A DNA stretch of 64,000 nucleotides, taken from positions 1,375,104 to 1,439,103 of the forward strand of contig NZ_JABXWR010000001.1 of NCBI RefSeq assembly GCF_013377755.1. The letters run 5' to 3'. The position numbers and the translations under genes were made by a program. This document shows positions 1-7,715 of this stretch, piece by piece. Every line of letters begins with the position of its first letter. Position 1 is the first letter of the stretch. Source of the DNA: Methanofollis tationis (lineage in GTDB: Archaea > Halobacteriota > Methanomicrobia > Methanomicrobiales > Methanofollaceae). The notes beneath the pieces were generated by a model. That model did no database searches. It saw only the letters and a list, made by a program, of their open reading frames with translations, and was not told where the DNA came from.

Positions 1-258
1 GCCATGGTGGCGGCCTTAAAACCCGTTGACCACGCCCGTCTCGGCGACAGTGCCGACATCTTTGCGCCGATCCGGGAGATCGACCCGGACGTGATCACCC
101 TGGGCTTCAACCAGTTCTTTGGAGAGGACGACCTGCGGCGTGCCCTGGAGATACGCGGCCTTCGCGCCGGGGTGGTCAGGATTGGCAGTTACGAAGGCCC
201 TCTTTCGAGTTCGTCCAGGATCGTGGCGGAGATCCTCGCCCGGCGCCGTCAGCCCTGA
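1..258 (+). CDS. ribL: FAD synthase RibL, C-terminal part (5' end outside window)
   Basis: This is the C-terminal portion of the archaeal FAD synthase, a cytidylyltransferase-fold enzyme that transfers a nucleotide to FMN to make FAD in the cytosol. The reading frame is open from the first base, so the N-terminal nucleotide-binding HxGH region lies to the left. What is visible fits the family: DIFAPIREIDPDVITLGFNQ matches the family's conserved core strand and loop, and EGPLSSSSRI resembles the Ser/Thr-rich motif preceding the last helix. It ends only 47 bp before the next start, so the two may be co-transcribed. Glycerol-3-phosphate cytidylyltransferase-like annotation is the main alternative. 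Confidence 0.8.
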   Translation, partial: AMVAALKPVDHARLGDSADIFAPIREIDPDVITLGFNQFFGEDDLRRALEIRGLRAGVVRIGSYEGPLSSSSRIVAEILARRRQP

Positions 259-305
259 TCCAAAATCTTATCCTCTCCTCTGCCGTAAGGGCGGTGTGGT
301 TTGAC

Positions 306-947
306 ATGGGGGAGGGGCTGAAGGCTGAGATCGAGAAACTCACGCGGTGTGCAGAAGGGCGAGGTGCGGCGGCGGCGCCGATCCGTGCGTCAGAGGTAGT
401 GGTCGCCGACTGGGTCAGGTTCAAGTGCCGTTACGGCTGCAAGGGGTATGGTAAACATCTCTCCTGTCCGCCCTATGCCCCGACGCCCGACGAGACGCGA
501 AAGATGCTGTCCGGCTACGAGACCGGGCTCCTCCTTCGCTTCGACGGCGACCCTGCGCACCCTGACCTGGGGCCGGGCGATATCCCTGACGATTTCCACG
601 CCTTTTTCCGCGACCTGATCGTCTGGGTGAACGGCACCGTCCACGCCCTTGAGAAGGTCGCCTTCTTCGACGGCTATTACAAGGCCTTCGGGTTCGGCGC
701 CTACCCCTGCATCTTCTGCGAGACCTGCATCCCCGAGGAGACCGAGGGCCCGGTCGACGCCGCCGCGAAACGCTTCTGCAGGCATGCGGACGTGATGCGC
801 CCGAGCATGGAGGCCGCGGGCATGGACGTCTTTGCGACCGCCCGCAGCGTCGGATGGCTGCTCTCCACGATCCCCTGCGAGAACATGGCCTACGGCAAGA
901 TCGTCCACGGGAAGATCACCTCGGTGGCTCTGGTCCTCATCGAGTAG
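306..947 (+). CDS. DUF2284 predicted metal-binding protein
   Basis: A 213-residue cytosolic protein of the DUF2284 family, whose members are Cys-rich, presumed to bind an iron-sulfur cluster or metal, and have no proven reaction. The cysteine pattern is clear: CRYGCKGYGKHLSCPPYAP near residue 40, then CIFCETCIPEE near residue 140 and a later Cys in CRHADVMRP. The ATG at 306 is chosen because GGCGGTG lies about 9 bases upstream; an in-frame GTG at 294 would add four residues and cannot be excluded. It is a single gene between ribL and an unrelated membrane protein, so the context gives no functional hint. Confidence 0.8.
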   Translation: MGEGLKAEIEKLTRCAEGRGAAAAPIRASEVVVADWVRFKCRYGCKGYGKHLSCPPYAPTPDETRKMLSGYETGLLLRFDGDPAHPDLGPGDIPDDFHAFFRDLIVWVNGTVHALEKVAFFDGYYKAFGFGAYPCIFCETCIPEETEGPVDAAAKRFCRHADVMRPSMEAAGMDVFATARSVGWLLSTIPCENMAYGKIVHGKITSVALVLIE

Positions 948-1023
948 AAGCGGCCGCTTTTTCCCAGATCGACGGCATCGGATACGCTGCTTGATATGGG
1001 AACGAAGCGAAAAATCATCTGAG

Positions 1024-1710
1024 ATGATCAGACCCCCCGCCCTTCAGGAAACCCTGTTCCATGCCGACCCCACGCTTGACCGGGCGGCCAGGCTCGGTAT
1101 TCCTGTCGGGCTCGCCGTCCTCTTCTTTCTCGCCCTGTTCCTGACCAGGCCGTACCCCGAGTTCCTCCTGCTCGGCGGCCTGATCCTCGCCTACCTCCTC
1201 CCGCCGGCCGGCAAGGAATCGGTGATCCCGGCAGGGCTCCTCCTGGGCGAACCCTGGTGGCTGATCGCATCGAGCACGCTCGTCATGGACCTCTGCTGCT
1301 CCCTCTTCGTCGCCCTCAACCTCGACCTTGTCCTCCGCATCCCGCTTCTCGGGCCGTTCGTCGGCCGTTTCATGGAGGGAGGCCAGGCCTTCGTCAAGGC
1401 GCGCCCCTGGCTCGAACGCCTCTCCTTCGTCGGCCTCATCATCTTTGTGATCGTCCCCTTCCAGGGATCGGGCGGGGTAAACGCCACCATACTCGGGCGG
1501 ATCCTGGGCATGGGCATCCCGGGCGCGGTGGGGTGCGTCCTGATCGGCAGCGCCATCAGCAGCTTCGGGATCGCCCTGGGCGCCGGCACCGTCCTCGCCC
1601 TCTTCAGGCAGAGCCCGGCCCTGGGCGCCGGTGCGCTGGCGGCGGTGGCGCTGGCAATCGTCGTGATGGTGCAGATCTGGCGGCGGTATCTGCAGTATAT
1701 GCGTCTTTGA
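1024..1710 (+). CDS. small multidrug export family membrane protein (PF06695 type)
   Basis: A 228-residue integral membrane protein resembling the archaeal/bacterial Sm_multidrug_ex family, whose transport role is mostly assigned by annotation. Hydrophobic segments are visible at roughly residues 22-42, 45-60, 75-100, 135-155 and 165-215. The segment VPFQGSGGVNATILGRILGM is typical of the family: a small-residue loop between membrane helices. The ATG at 1024 is used because upstream extension to 832 would enter the DUF2284 coding region in another frame. No strong ribosome binding site is seen. Substrate is unknown. Confidence 0.7.
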   Translation: MIRPPALQETLFHADPTLDRAARLGIPVGLAVLFFLALFLTRPYPEFLLLGGLILAYLLPPAGKESVIPAGLLLGEPWWLIASSTLVMDLCCSLFVALNLDLVLRIPLLGPFVGRFMEGGQAFVKARPWLERLSFVGLIIFVIVPFQGSGGVNATILGRILGMGIPGAVGCVLIGSAISSFGIALGAGTVLALFRQSPALGAGALAAVALAIVVMVQIWRRYLQYMRL

Positions 1711-1784
1711 GCCGATCGAATGGAGAACTCCGGGGTTCAGAATATTCATATCTCCCCGGGCTCAGAGAGATGTTCGGTGATGAG

Positions 1785-2477
1785 ATGATGAAGCGGACAG
1801 CGGCGCTGATTTTGATCGTCCTCCTCCTGGCGAGCCCTGCATATGCGGCAGCGGCGGGCGACCAGGGCAAGAGCGGACGTATAGTGGACGGTAATGGCAG
1901 TGCGGGCGGAAACGGCGGAGCGACTCCTGACGATGCGGCCGGGCCGGTCCAGAACCGGACGGCTGAAAAAGAGCAGAAGCATCTCCACGAGCAGGTGCGA
2001 GACCGGATCAACCAGACCTCGGCCGAAGATGAAGCCAGGGCCGAAGGCCTCAGCGGGCCTGCGCAGGCGGCGTGGAAAAACCAGAACGCCGTTCGTACCG
2101 CTGTCCACGCCTTCCTCGCCCTCGGCGACCTCGACGGCGGCATCGGCAAGAACGTCTCGGCGATCGCCCGGGAGTACAACAACTCGCTTGCGACCAGGCT
2201 CCAGGCCGAGGAGCAGATCCATCAGAATGCCGGGCTGGGGCGCTTTTTCTTCGGCGGTGACACTGAAGCGGCCGGGACGATCCTTGCAGACCTCAACAGG
2301 AGCCGGGAACAGGTCAGGGAGATGAAGCGCCTGGTTGAGAACTGCACCTGCGACAACGAGACCGGGGCCCTGCTGATGGAGCAGATCAGGGCGATGGAGC
2401 AGGAGCAGGAGCGGCTCAGGGAGCTTGCCGAGGGAGAGATCTCGGAAAAAGGGCTTTTTGGATGGATATGGAAGTGA
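1785..2477 (+). CDS. secreted coiled-coil protein, function unknown
   Basis: A 230-residue exported protein not recognised as a named family. It starts with a clear signal peptide (MMKRTAALILIVLLLASPAYA) followed by a Gly/Asn-rich linker. The rest is helical and charged, with heptad-like Glu/Gln/Arg stretches (for example EQIRAMEQEQERLRELAEGE) that suggest a coiled coil, and one CTC pair in ENCTCDNETG near residue 190. The start at 1785 is preferred over ATG 1770 because GGTGATG sits directly upstream and the signal peptide then begins at residue 1. It probably acts at the cell surface; no partner is suggested by the neighbours. Confidence 0.65.
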   Translation: MMKRTAALILIVLLLASPAYAAAAGDQGKSGRIVDGNGSAGGNGGATPDDAAGPVQNRTAEKEQKHLHEQVRDRINQTSAEDEARAEGLSGPAQAAWKNQNAVRTAVHAFLALGDLDGGIGKNVSAIAREYNNSLATRLQAEEQIHQNAGLGRFFFGGDTEAAGTILADLNRSREQVREMKRLVENCTCDNETGALLMEQIRAMEQEQERLRELAEGEISEKGLFGWIWK

Positions 2478-2489
2478 GGGGAACGTCCC

Positions 2490-2729
2490 TCACTCCGTTT
2501 TCTCTCCCTTCGCCTTTGACACCGCGCGCGCGATCAGAATGGTGGCGAGGACAGCGATGATCGTCACGATGATCGCATAGATCAGTTGTGCAGAGAGATT
2601 CTCAGTCGTTCCGAACACCTGCTTGAAGAACTCCTGTATTGCTCCGTTCCATGCCAGTGCGGCAACCAGTCCAAAGGCTGCGGCCATCAGGGCCGCAATT
2701 TTTTCAAGCACTTCTTCGTAGAACGTCAT
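2490..2729 (-). CDS. DUF5654 small membrane protein
   Basis: A 79-residue protein of the euryarchaeal DUF5654 family, function unknown. It has two predicted membrane helices, around residues 10-30 (IAALMAAAFGLVAALAWNGA) and 47-69 (AQLIYAIIVTIIAVLATILI), joined by a short loop with a FKQVFG motif, and a charged C-terminal tail. It is convergent with the secreted protein upstream and divergent from the ATPase gene at 2821, with which it shares an AT-rich 90-bp promoter region. Confidence 0.75.
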   Translation of the reverse strand: MTFYEEVLEKIAALMAAAFGLVAALAWNGAIQEFFKQVFGTTENLSAQLIYAIIVTIIAVLATILIARAVSKAKGEKTE

Positions 2730-2820
2730 ATGGCAGGATACAATATCCTCCTATTAATATATTTTCAGTGCGCCCAAGCCCTCTTATTCTTTGACCCCTA
2801 TATTCGATCGAGGGTGTCTG

Positions 2821-4068
2821 ATGAGGATTGCAGGGGTAGATATAAGGAATTTCAAGAGTTTTGGCAACGCTACGGTCACACTCGGCCGGTTCAACGTGAT
2901 CATCGGCCCGAACGCCGCGGGAAAATCGAACTTTGTCGATATCTTCTCCTTCCTCACCGACTGTGCACGGGAAGGGTTTGCCAACGCCGTCTCTCTCCAG
3001 GGGGGCGGGGAATATGTCAGGAACCTGAGGGCTGCCCCCGCGGAGACGACGGAGATCGCCGTCTCCCTTGACGCCGGCGCAGCACCGATCCGGGTCAGGT
3101 TTTTCCGGGACGGGGACCGTGTGGTCGAGGCGGTCGTCGGTTCATGCACCTACTCCCTCTCCCTCCACTGCACGGCCGCCGCCTGCACGATCGCCTCTGA
3201 GGAGATCGCCGCCGCCTGCACCTACCACCTGGTGGACGGCAACGGCTTCTCCTCCTCCCTGGGTGCGGGGGAGATCAGGCTGTCCCGGTCGGTGGACGGC
3301 GGCGTCGGCTGCACCGTGGCGCCGCAGGGCATGGCCCCTGAGCCCGACTGCACCCCTCTCGCCACCGCTCCCCTCGCCCTGGACGAGTCGATGCTCGAGA
3401 ACCCGGTGATATATCCGTCATTTTCGCCCCTCGTCTACCAGATCAGGAACTTTTTCCGGGACATCGGCCACTACGACATCGACCCACGCCTTGCAAAGCA
3501 TGCGGCCGAGATCTCGGGCCGCGCCGACCTCGACCGCGACGGCGGCAACCTGGCCGTGGTGCTCAGGGCGATCCTCTCGGACCCTGAACGGCGGCGCCGG
3601 GCCTGGGCGCATGTGCAGGAACTCCTCCCCTTCATCAGGGAGATCGGGGTGGAGCGGGTCACCGATAGATCACTCATCACCACCTTAAAGGAGGAGTACG
3701 CCGGCAGGGCGATCCCCTCCTTCCTGGTTTCGGACGGCACGATCAACCTGACGGCGCTTGTCGCCCTGCTCTATTTCGAGGACAAACCGGTCGTCATCAT
3801 CGAGGAGCCCGAACGCAACATCCACCCGAACCTGATCGCAAAACTCGTATCGATGATGCAGGACGTCGCCGAGCACCGCGGCCGCCAGATCCTCATCACC
3901 ACCCACCACCCCGAGGTCGTGAAATACGCCGGCATGCAGAACATTCTCCTCCTGAGGCGGGACCCTGACGGATATTCGGCCGTCACCCGCCCGGCAGAGC
4001 GGGAGGAGCTCGAGGTCTTCCTGGAGACGATGGGGATCGACGAACTCTATGTTCAGGATCTCCTCTGA
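2821..4068 (+). CDS. AAA/ABC-type ATPase (RecF/OLD-like), first gene of ATPase-TOPRIM pair
   Basis: A 415-residue ATPase of the AAA_21/AAA_15 kind. Visible motifs in order: MRIAGVDIRNFKSFGN (RecF-like N-terminus), Walker A IIGPNAAGKSNF near residues 25-36, a signature-like SDGTINLTALVALL near 304, Walker B PVVIIEEPERNIHPN near 322, and an H-loop ITTHHPEVVKYA near 360. The first 20 residues begin at ATG 2821, after GAGGGTG. Eleven bases separate it from a small TOPRIM-like partner. ATPase/TOPRIM pairs include anti-phage systems such as PARIS and OLD-type nucleases; a defence role here is an inference, and a housekeeping role is not excluded. Confidence 0.8.
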   Translation: MRIAGVDIRNFKSFGNATVTLGRFNVIIGPNAAGKSNFVDIFSFLTDCAREGFANAVSLQGGGEYVRNLRAAPAETTEIAVSLDAGAAPIRVRFFRDGDRVVEAVVGSCTYSLSLHCTAAACTIASEEIAAACTYHLVDGNGFSSSLGAGEIRLSRSVDGGVGCTVAPQGMAPEPDCTPLATAPLALDESMLENPVIYPSFSPLVYQIRNFFRDIGHYDIDPRLAKHAAEISGRADLDRDGGNLAVVLRAILSDPERRRRAWAHVQELLPFIREIGVERVTDRSLITTLKEEYAGRAIPSFLVSDGTINLTALVALLYFEDKPVVIIEEPERNIHPNLIAKLVSMMQDVAEHRGRQILITTHHPEVVKYAGMQNILLLRRDPDGYSAVTRPAEREELEVFLETMGIDELYVQDLL

Positions 4069-4079
4069 GGCTGATCAGG

Positions 4080-4670
4080 ATGACCGCCTCCCCCCTGTAC
4101 GTCCTCCTCGAGGGCCCTGACGACGAGCGCTTTTTCTCCAGGATCGTGCGCCCCCTCTTTGCCGAAAGGGGTTATGAGATGCGGATATGGAAATATGCCT
4201 GCGAAAAACGGCAGCTGACGATAAACCTGATCCATGCGGTCAGAAAAGGTGGCCACGCCTATATCTTCGTGAGGGATCTCGACCGGACGCCCTATGCACG
4301 CCTCAGGGTGCAGGAGACCCTGGACCGTTTCGGGCATGCGATGGATGCGGAGATGGTCGTCATCGTCGTCCCGGAGATCGAGGGGTGGTACCTTGCCGGG
4401 GTTTCTGAGGGTGCGGCCGCCCGCCTCGGTGTCTGTGTCCCGTCATGGCGGACCGACCGGATCACGAAGGAGGTGTTCAGATCCCTCATCCCGCAGGGGA
4501 TCTCCAGGATCGAGTTCATGCAGGCGATCCTGGAAGAGTATGACGTCGCCCTGGCGCGGAAAAAGAACCGTTCGTTTCGTTTTTTCATGGACTGGTTCGT
4601 TGACGGCGATCGGTTGACGGCCGGAGGAGAGAAATCACCAGATTTTTCCAGTTGCCGGGGCATAGGATGA
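4080..4670 (+). CDS. TOPRIM-like DUF4276-type protein, partner of the ATPase
   Basis: A 196-residue protein with the features of the DUF4276/TOPRIM-like group. YVLLEGPDDERFF near residues 7-19 supplies the N-terminal acidic motif, and IFVRDLDRTP near residue 62 supplies the D-x-D motif expected to hold a metal ion. VPEIEGWYLAG near 100 is also typical of the family, which usually follows an AAA ATPase gene, as here. In characterised ATPase-TOPRIM pairs the TOPRIM protein is the nuclease effector; whether this one cuts nucleic acid is not shown by the sequence. The C-terminal 30 residues look less conserved. Confidence 0.7.
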   Translation: MTASPLYVLLEGPDDERFFSRIVRPLFAERGYEMRIWKYACEKRQLTINLIHAVRKGGHAYIFVRDLDRTPYARLRVQETLDRFGHAMDAEMVVIVVPEIEGWYLAGVSEGAAARLGVCVPSWRTDRITKEVFRSLIPQGISRIEFMQAILEEYDVALARKKNRSFRFFMDWFVDGDRLTAGGEKSPDFSSCRGIG

Positions 4671-4683
4671 TCTGCTGGATGCC

Positions 4684-5190
4684 ATGACCCCAGGAAAGGA
4701 CCATCTCAAACCCTCAGAGATCGCCGATCTCGCCGGCCTCAAGGAAGACGAGGTCAGGGAATATATCGCCGAATACCCTGACCTCTTCCCGTACCGCAGC
4801 ATCGGGCCGGTCAGGCTGTACGCCCCGAAAGCCGTCGAGACCGCCAGAAAATGCGCCGAGGCGGCCCGTGAAGGCAGGCGGCCTGAGGAGACGGTCGAGG
4901 AAACGGCGTCAGTGGAGGCCCCGGCGCCGTCGCCGGTGACGCAGGCTTACCTTGATGCCCGCGACCTCAAGGACGTCGTCGCCAGACAGGAACAGCAGAT
5001 CGAGGCCCTCCGCAGGGAGATGGAGGCGCGGGAACGCGCCCTTCTCGACCGGATCGCCGCCCTCGAGGGGGCGCTCATGCGGGAACAGAAACAGGCAGCC
5101 CTCGTCGCCGAGTGGATCGATTATTTCGACGCCGAGATCGAGCGGCTCGGGCGCCCCCTGCTCGGACGTATCTTTGAAAAAAAGAGTTAG
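4684..5190 (+). CDS. MerR-like HTH plus coiled-coil protein, function unknown
   Basis: A 168-residue protein with two parts. Residues 1-60 look like a MerR/RacA-type winged helix (KPSEIADLAGLKEDEVREYI, then RLYAPKAVETARKCAEAA). After an acidic linker, residues 90-150 form a likely coiled coil (KDVVARQEQQIEALRREMEA). Such proteins bind DNA as dimers and serve as regulators or chromosome-organising factors. The gene begins 13 bp after the TOPRIM gene, so it may belong to the same transcript as regulator of the pair. Its last 4 bp overlap the convergent PEGA gene. Confidence 0.55.
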   Translation: MTPGKDHLKPSEIADLAGLKEDEVREYIAEYPDLFPYRSIGPVRLYAPKAVETARKCAEAAREGRRPEETVEETASVEAPAPSPVTQAYLDARDLKDVVARQEQQIEALRREMEARERALLDRIAALEGALMREQKQAALVAEWIDYFDAEIERLGRPLLGRIFEKKS

Positions 5191-6080
5191 TTCTTCCTGC
5201 GCAGCACGAGGAGCGCACCGAGGACGCCGAGCGCACCGAGGGCAGAGAGCGGCGAGAGCGGGGCCTTCTGTGTCACCGGGGTGAGGGTGGCGGCGATCGT
5301 GACGGTTTCCCCCTTCGCCGGGTACTGGGTGATCGATGCAGAGTAGGTCTGGTAACCGTCGGCCTGGACGCGGATCGTCTGGTACGGGGTGCCTGTCACG
5401 TAGACGCTCACCAGGAGTTCGCCGTTCTGGATCATGCCCTTGTAATCGTTGTCGAAGTAGACCTGCGCTCCCTGGACGTTGCACGTCACCAGGTATGCAC
5501 CCATGTCGCCGCCGATCGGGGACTGCTGGAGGGTGGCGGCGATGGTGACGGTCTGGCCCTTCGCCGGGTACTGCGTGATCGCTGCGGTGTAGGTCTCGTA
5601 TCCCTCGGCCTGGACGCTGATCGTCTTATACGGCGTGCCGGTGGTGTAGACGCTCACCAGGAGTTCGCCGTTCTGGATCGAACCCTTGTAGTCGTTGTCG
5701 AAGTAGACCTGCGCCCCCTGGACGTTGCACGTCACGAGGTACGCCCCCATGTCGCCGCCGATCGGCGCCTGCTGGAGGGTGGCCGTGATGTCGATGGTCT
5801 CGCCCTTCGCCGGGTGCTCGACGATCCTGGTGGTGTAGGTCTCGTATCCGTCGGCCTCGACGCTGATCGTGGTGTACGGCGTGCCTGTCACATAGACCTC
5901 CACGAGGAGGCGGCCGTCCTTGATCTCGCCTTTCAGGTCGTTGTCGAAGTAGACCTTCGCCCCGTCGACGTTGCAGTGCACGGCGTAATAGCCGATATCG
6001 CCGCCGATCTGGGCGCTTGCAAGGGGAATCATGCCCGCAACGAGCATGATACCAAGAATCATGGCGTAATTCATCCGCAT
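5187..6080 (-). CDS. secreted PEGA-repeat surface protein
   Basis: A 297-residue surface protein: signal peptide at residues 1-23, three tandem repeats of about 83 residues, and a C-terminal hydrophobic anchor followed by RRKN. Each repeat starts with GGDxGxYxVxCNVxGAxVYF and ends with a PAKGxTxTIAATL segment, the PEGA-type beta fold seen in archaeal S-layer-associated proteins. Repeats two and three are nearly identical even at DNA level, which points to recent duplication or gene conversion. The anchor resembles the archaeal C-terminal sorting type that ends in a short basic tail. A TATA-like element (TTTATACTC on this strand) lies about 75 bp upstream of the start. Confidence 0.8.
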   Translation of the reverse strand: MRMNYAMILGIMLVAGMIPLASAQIGGDIGYYAVHCNVDGAKVYFDNDLKGEIKDGRLLVEVYVTGTPYTTISVEADGYETYTTRIVEHPAKGETIDITATLQQAPIGGDMGAYLVTCNVQGAQVYFDNDYKGSIQNGELLVSVYTTGTPYKTISVQAEGYETYTAAITQYPAKGQTVTIAATLQQSPIGGDMGAYLVTCNVQGAQVYFDNDYKGMIQNGELLVSVYVTGTPYQTIRVQADGYQTYSASITQYPAKGETVTIAATLTPVTQKAPLSPLSALGALGVLGALLVLRRKN

Positions 6081-6207
6081 GATATCACTCAGTATGCGAT
6101 CTGATCCTGGAGGTTAGATAGTTTTCTATTCATGTGTGCGGAGACAATTCCAAGAGTATAAATTCTTGTGCGATCAGGCTGGATAGGTGAATTGGTATTC
6201 GGGCGAG

Positions 6208-6216
6208 GATATATAG
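6208..6216 (+). promoter_or_regulatory. TATA box for the cytosine deaminase unit
   Basis: GATATATAG is positioned so that transcription would begin near 6235-6240, about 110 bases ahead of the deaminase start. This places the 5' end of the RNA exactly at the start of a foldable leader. Confidence 0.5.
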
Positions 6217-6236
6217 TCCTGGGAATCTCGCCTTTT

Positions 6237-6341
6237 ATCCGCAGAGGGGCGAGGATAAGCCCCGGTTGTGTACTCCGTCCCGGACGGGGGTGCGGGCTTT
6301 CGTCCTCTGCCGGATCACCTACGAGTAGTCTTCTGGAGGGT
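6237..6341 (+). ncRNA. candidate structured 5' leader of the cytosine deaminase mRNA
   Basis: Three nested helices can be drawn. P1 pairs 6241-6247 with 6304-6310 (GCAGAGG/CCTCTGC) and extends by two more pairs past a bulged C. P2 pairs 6257-6262 with 6294-6299 (AAGCCC/GGGCTT). P3 pairs 6273-6279 with 6283-6289 around a CCG loop. The repeated GGCGAGGAT (6202-6210 and 6248-6256) and CTCGCC at 6227-6232 allow a competing fold. The ribosome site GGAGGG at 6335-6340 lies just outside P1. Whether it senses a ligand is unknown. Confidence 0.45.
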
Positions 6342-6347
6342 ATGCAT

Positions 6348-6782
6348 ATGGATAGGTTCATGGAGGCGGCGCTCTCTGAAGCGAAGATAGGGCTCGCAGA
6401 AGGCGGGATCCCGATAGGGTCGGTGCTGGTCAGGGACAGTCGGGTGATCGGGCGGGGGCATAACCGGCGGGTGCAGCAGGACGACCCGGTGCTCCACGCC
6501 GAGATCGACTGCCTCAGGAATGCCGGGCGGGTCGGGCGGTACGCCGACACCGTGCTCTACTCCACCCTGATGCCCTGCTATCTCTGTGCCGGGGCGGTGG
6601 TGCAGTTCGGAATATCGCGGGTGGTGGCCGGCGAGTCCAGAAACTTCGCCGGCGCCCGCTCGTTTCTGCAGGAGCACGGCGTCGAGGTGGTCGACCTCGA
6701 CCTGCCCGAATGCTACGAGATGATGGCCGCGTTTATCGCCGGGCACGGCGACCTCTGGAACGAGGATATCGGAGAACTCTGA
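6348..6782 (+). CDS. yeast-type cytosine deaminase
   Basis: A 144-residue zinc-dependent deaminase of the cytidine deaminase fold, most like fungal cytosine deaminase (FCY1), which converts cytosine to uracil in pyrimidine salvage. Zinc and catalytic motifs are present: LHAEIDCL (His and proton-shuttling Glu) near residue 47 and MPCYLCAGAV near residue 75. The C-terminal DLWNEDIGEL matches the fungal DWFEDIGE tail that shapes the active site. The ATG at 6348 is chosen because GGAGGG is seven bases upstream; ATG 6342 would be too close. Two bases separate it from the next gene. Guanine or other base deaminase activity remains possible. Confidence 0.8.
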   Translation: MDRFMEAALSEAKIGLAEGGIPIGSVLVRDSRVIGRGHNRRVQQDDPVLHAEIDCLRNAGRVGRYADTVLYSTLMPCYLCAGAVVQFGISRVVAGESRNFAGARSFLQEHGVEVVDLDLPECYEMMAAFIAGHGDLWNEDIGEL

Positions 6783-6784
6783 GG

Positions 6785-7597
6785 ATGGAACTCGACGCCA
6801 CTGCTGCACTGGTGATGGCATGGGCGTCCCCGCTGTACGACGGCGGCAGGATCAGAGATTTTTTTGATGAACTCGACCTCTCGAAGGGTGAGGATCTGCT
6901 CAGACGATGCGACGAGGTCTGCCCGTGGTACGGCGAGGTGATCCTCAACCGTAAACATCAGATCTCCCGTCTTGTTGGCCGGGAACTGGCCAGATCGCCC
7001 GAGCCCTGCCGGATCGTGATCCCTGCGGCAGGGATGAGCCCTCTTGCCCTGGAGGTCCTCGAAGAGTATCCCGACGGCGTCACCGACGTGGTGGAGATCG
7101 ATATCTCGGGTATGGAGGAGAAGCACGCCCTCTACGAGCAGGTCGCCCCTGACCTTGCCGGACGGATCGCCTGCGTCCGGGCTGATATTACGGCGCCTTC
7201 CCTGGCCCGCTATGGCGGGAGAGAGCCGGTGATCCTGGTCGTGGAAGGAGTGAGTTATTATCTCGGGCGGGAGGAGCTGGGCGGGATGATCAGCTCGTTC
7301 TGTTCGGGCAACGGCAAAAATGTCGTTGTCGTCGAGTATCTCGCCCCCTGCCAGATGGTCGCCCCACGCCGCCGCTCGCTCCCCCGCAGCGTCTTTGGCT
7401 CTATCAGGGAGGCCTGTGGGCTTGCGCCCTTCTCGGTCTACACGCCAGGAGCAATGGCCTCGGTGATCAGGGACGCCGGAGGGCGGGTGGACGCTCACTA
7501 CTCGATGGCGGCGATGGAACGGGCACGCTGCAGCGAGAACCATTTCTTCAGGTCTGACGAAGACGGCTGGATCTGGTGCACGAAGGGGCGGATCTGA
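6785..7597 (+). CDS. SAM-dependent methyltransferase-like protein (LCM-like)
   Basis: A 270-residue cytosolic protein with a Rossmann-type methyltransferase core resembling the leucine carboxyl methyltransferase/LCM-like group. RIVIPAAGMSPLALEVLE near residue 77 is the glycine-poor motif I, VVEIDIS near 103 the acidic motif II, and VILVVEGVSYYL near 150 the post-motif strand typical of LCM-like enzymes. Substrate cannot be read from the sequence. It begins two bases after the deaminase stop, so it is co-transcribed and may act on a related nucleobase product, though this is only inference. Confidence 0.6.
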   Translation: MELDATAALVMAWASPLYDGGRIRDFFDELDLSKGEDLLRRCDEVCPWYGEVILNRKHQISRLVGRELARSPEPCRIVIPAAGMSPLALEVLEEYPDGVTDVVEIDISGMEEKHALYEQVAPDLAGRIACVRADITAPSLARYGGREPVILVVEGVSYYLGREELGGMISSFCSGNGKNVVVVEYLAPCQMVAPRRRSLPRSVFGSIREACGLAPFSVYTPGAMASVIRDAGGRVDAHYSMAAMERARCSENHFFRSDEDGWIWCTKGRI

Positions 7598-7715
7598 TAT
7601 TCTGGCTTTCCAGCCGCTATTGAATCATTCCTCTTCAGACCGGCGGCCCATCTCTATTTCAGGACAGATGACCTATACAGGTGAGGGGGAGTCCTATCCT
7701 CCTTGAGGTGGCTGG

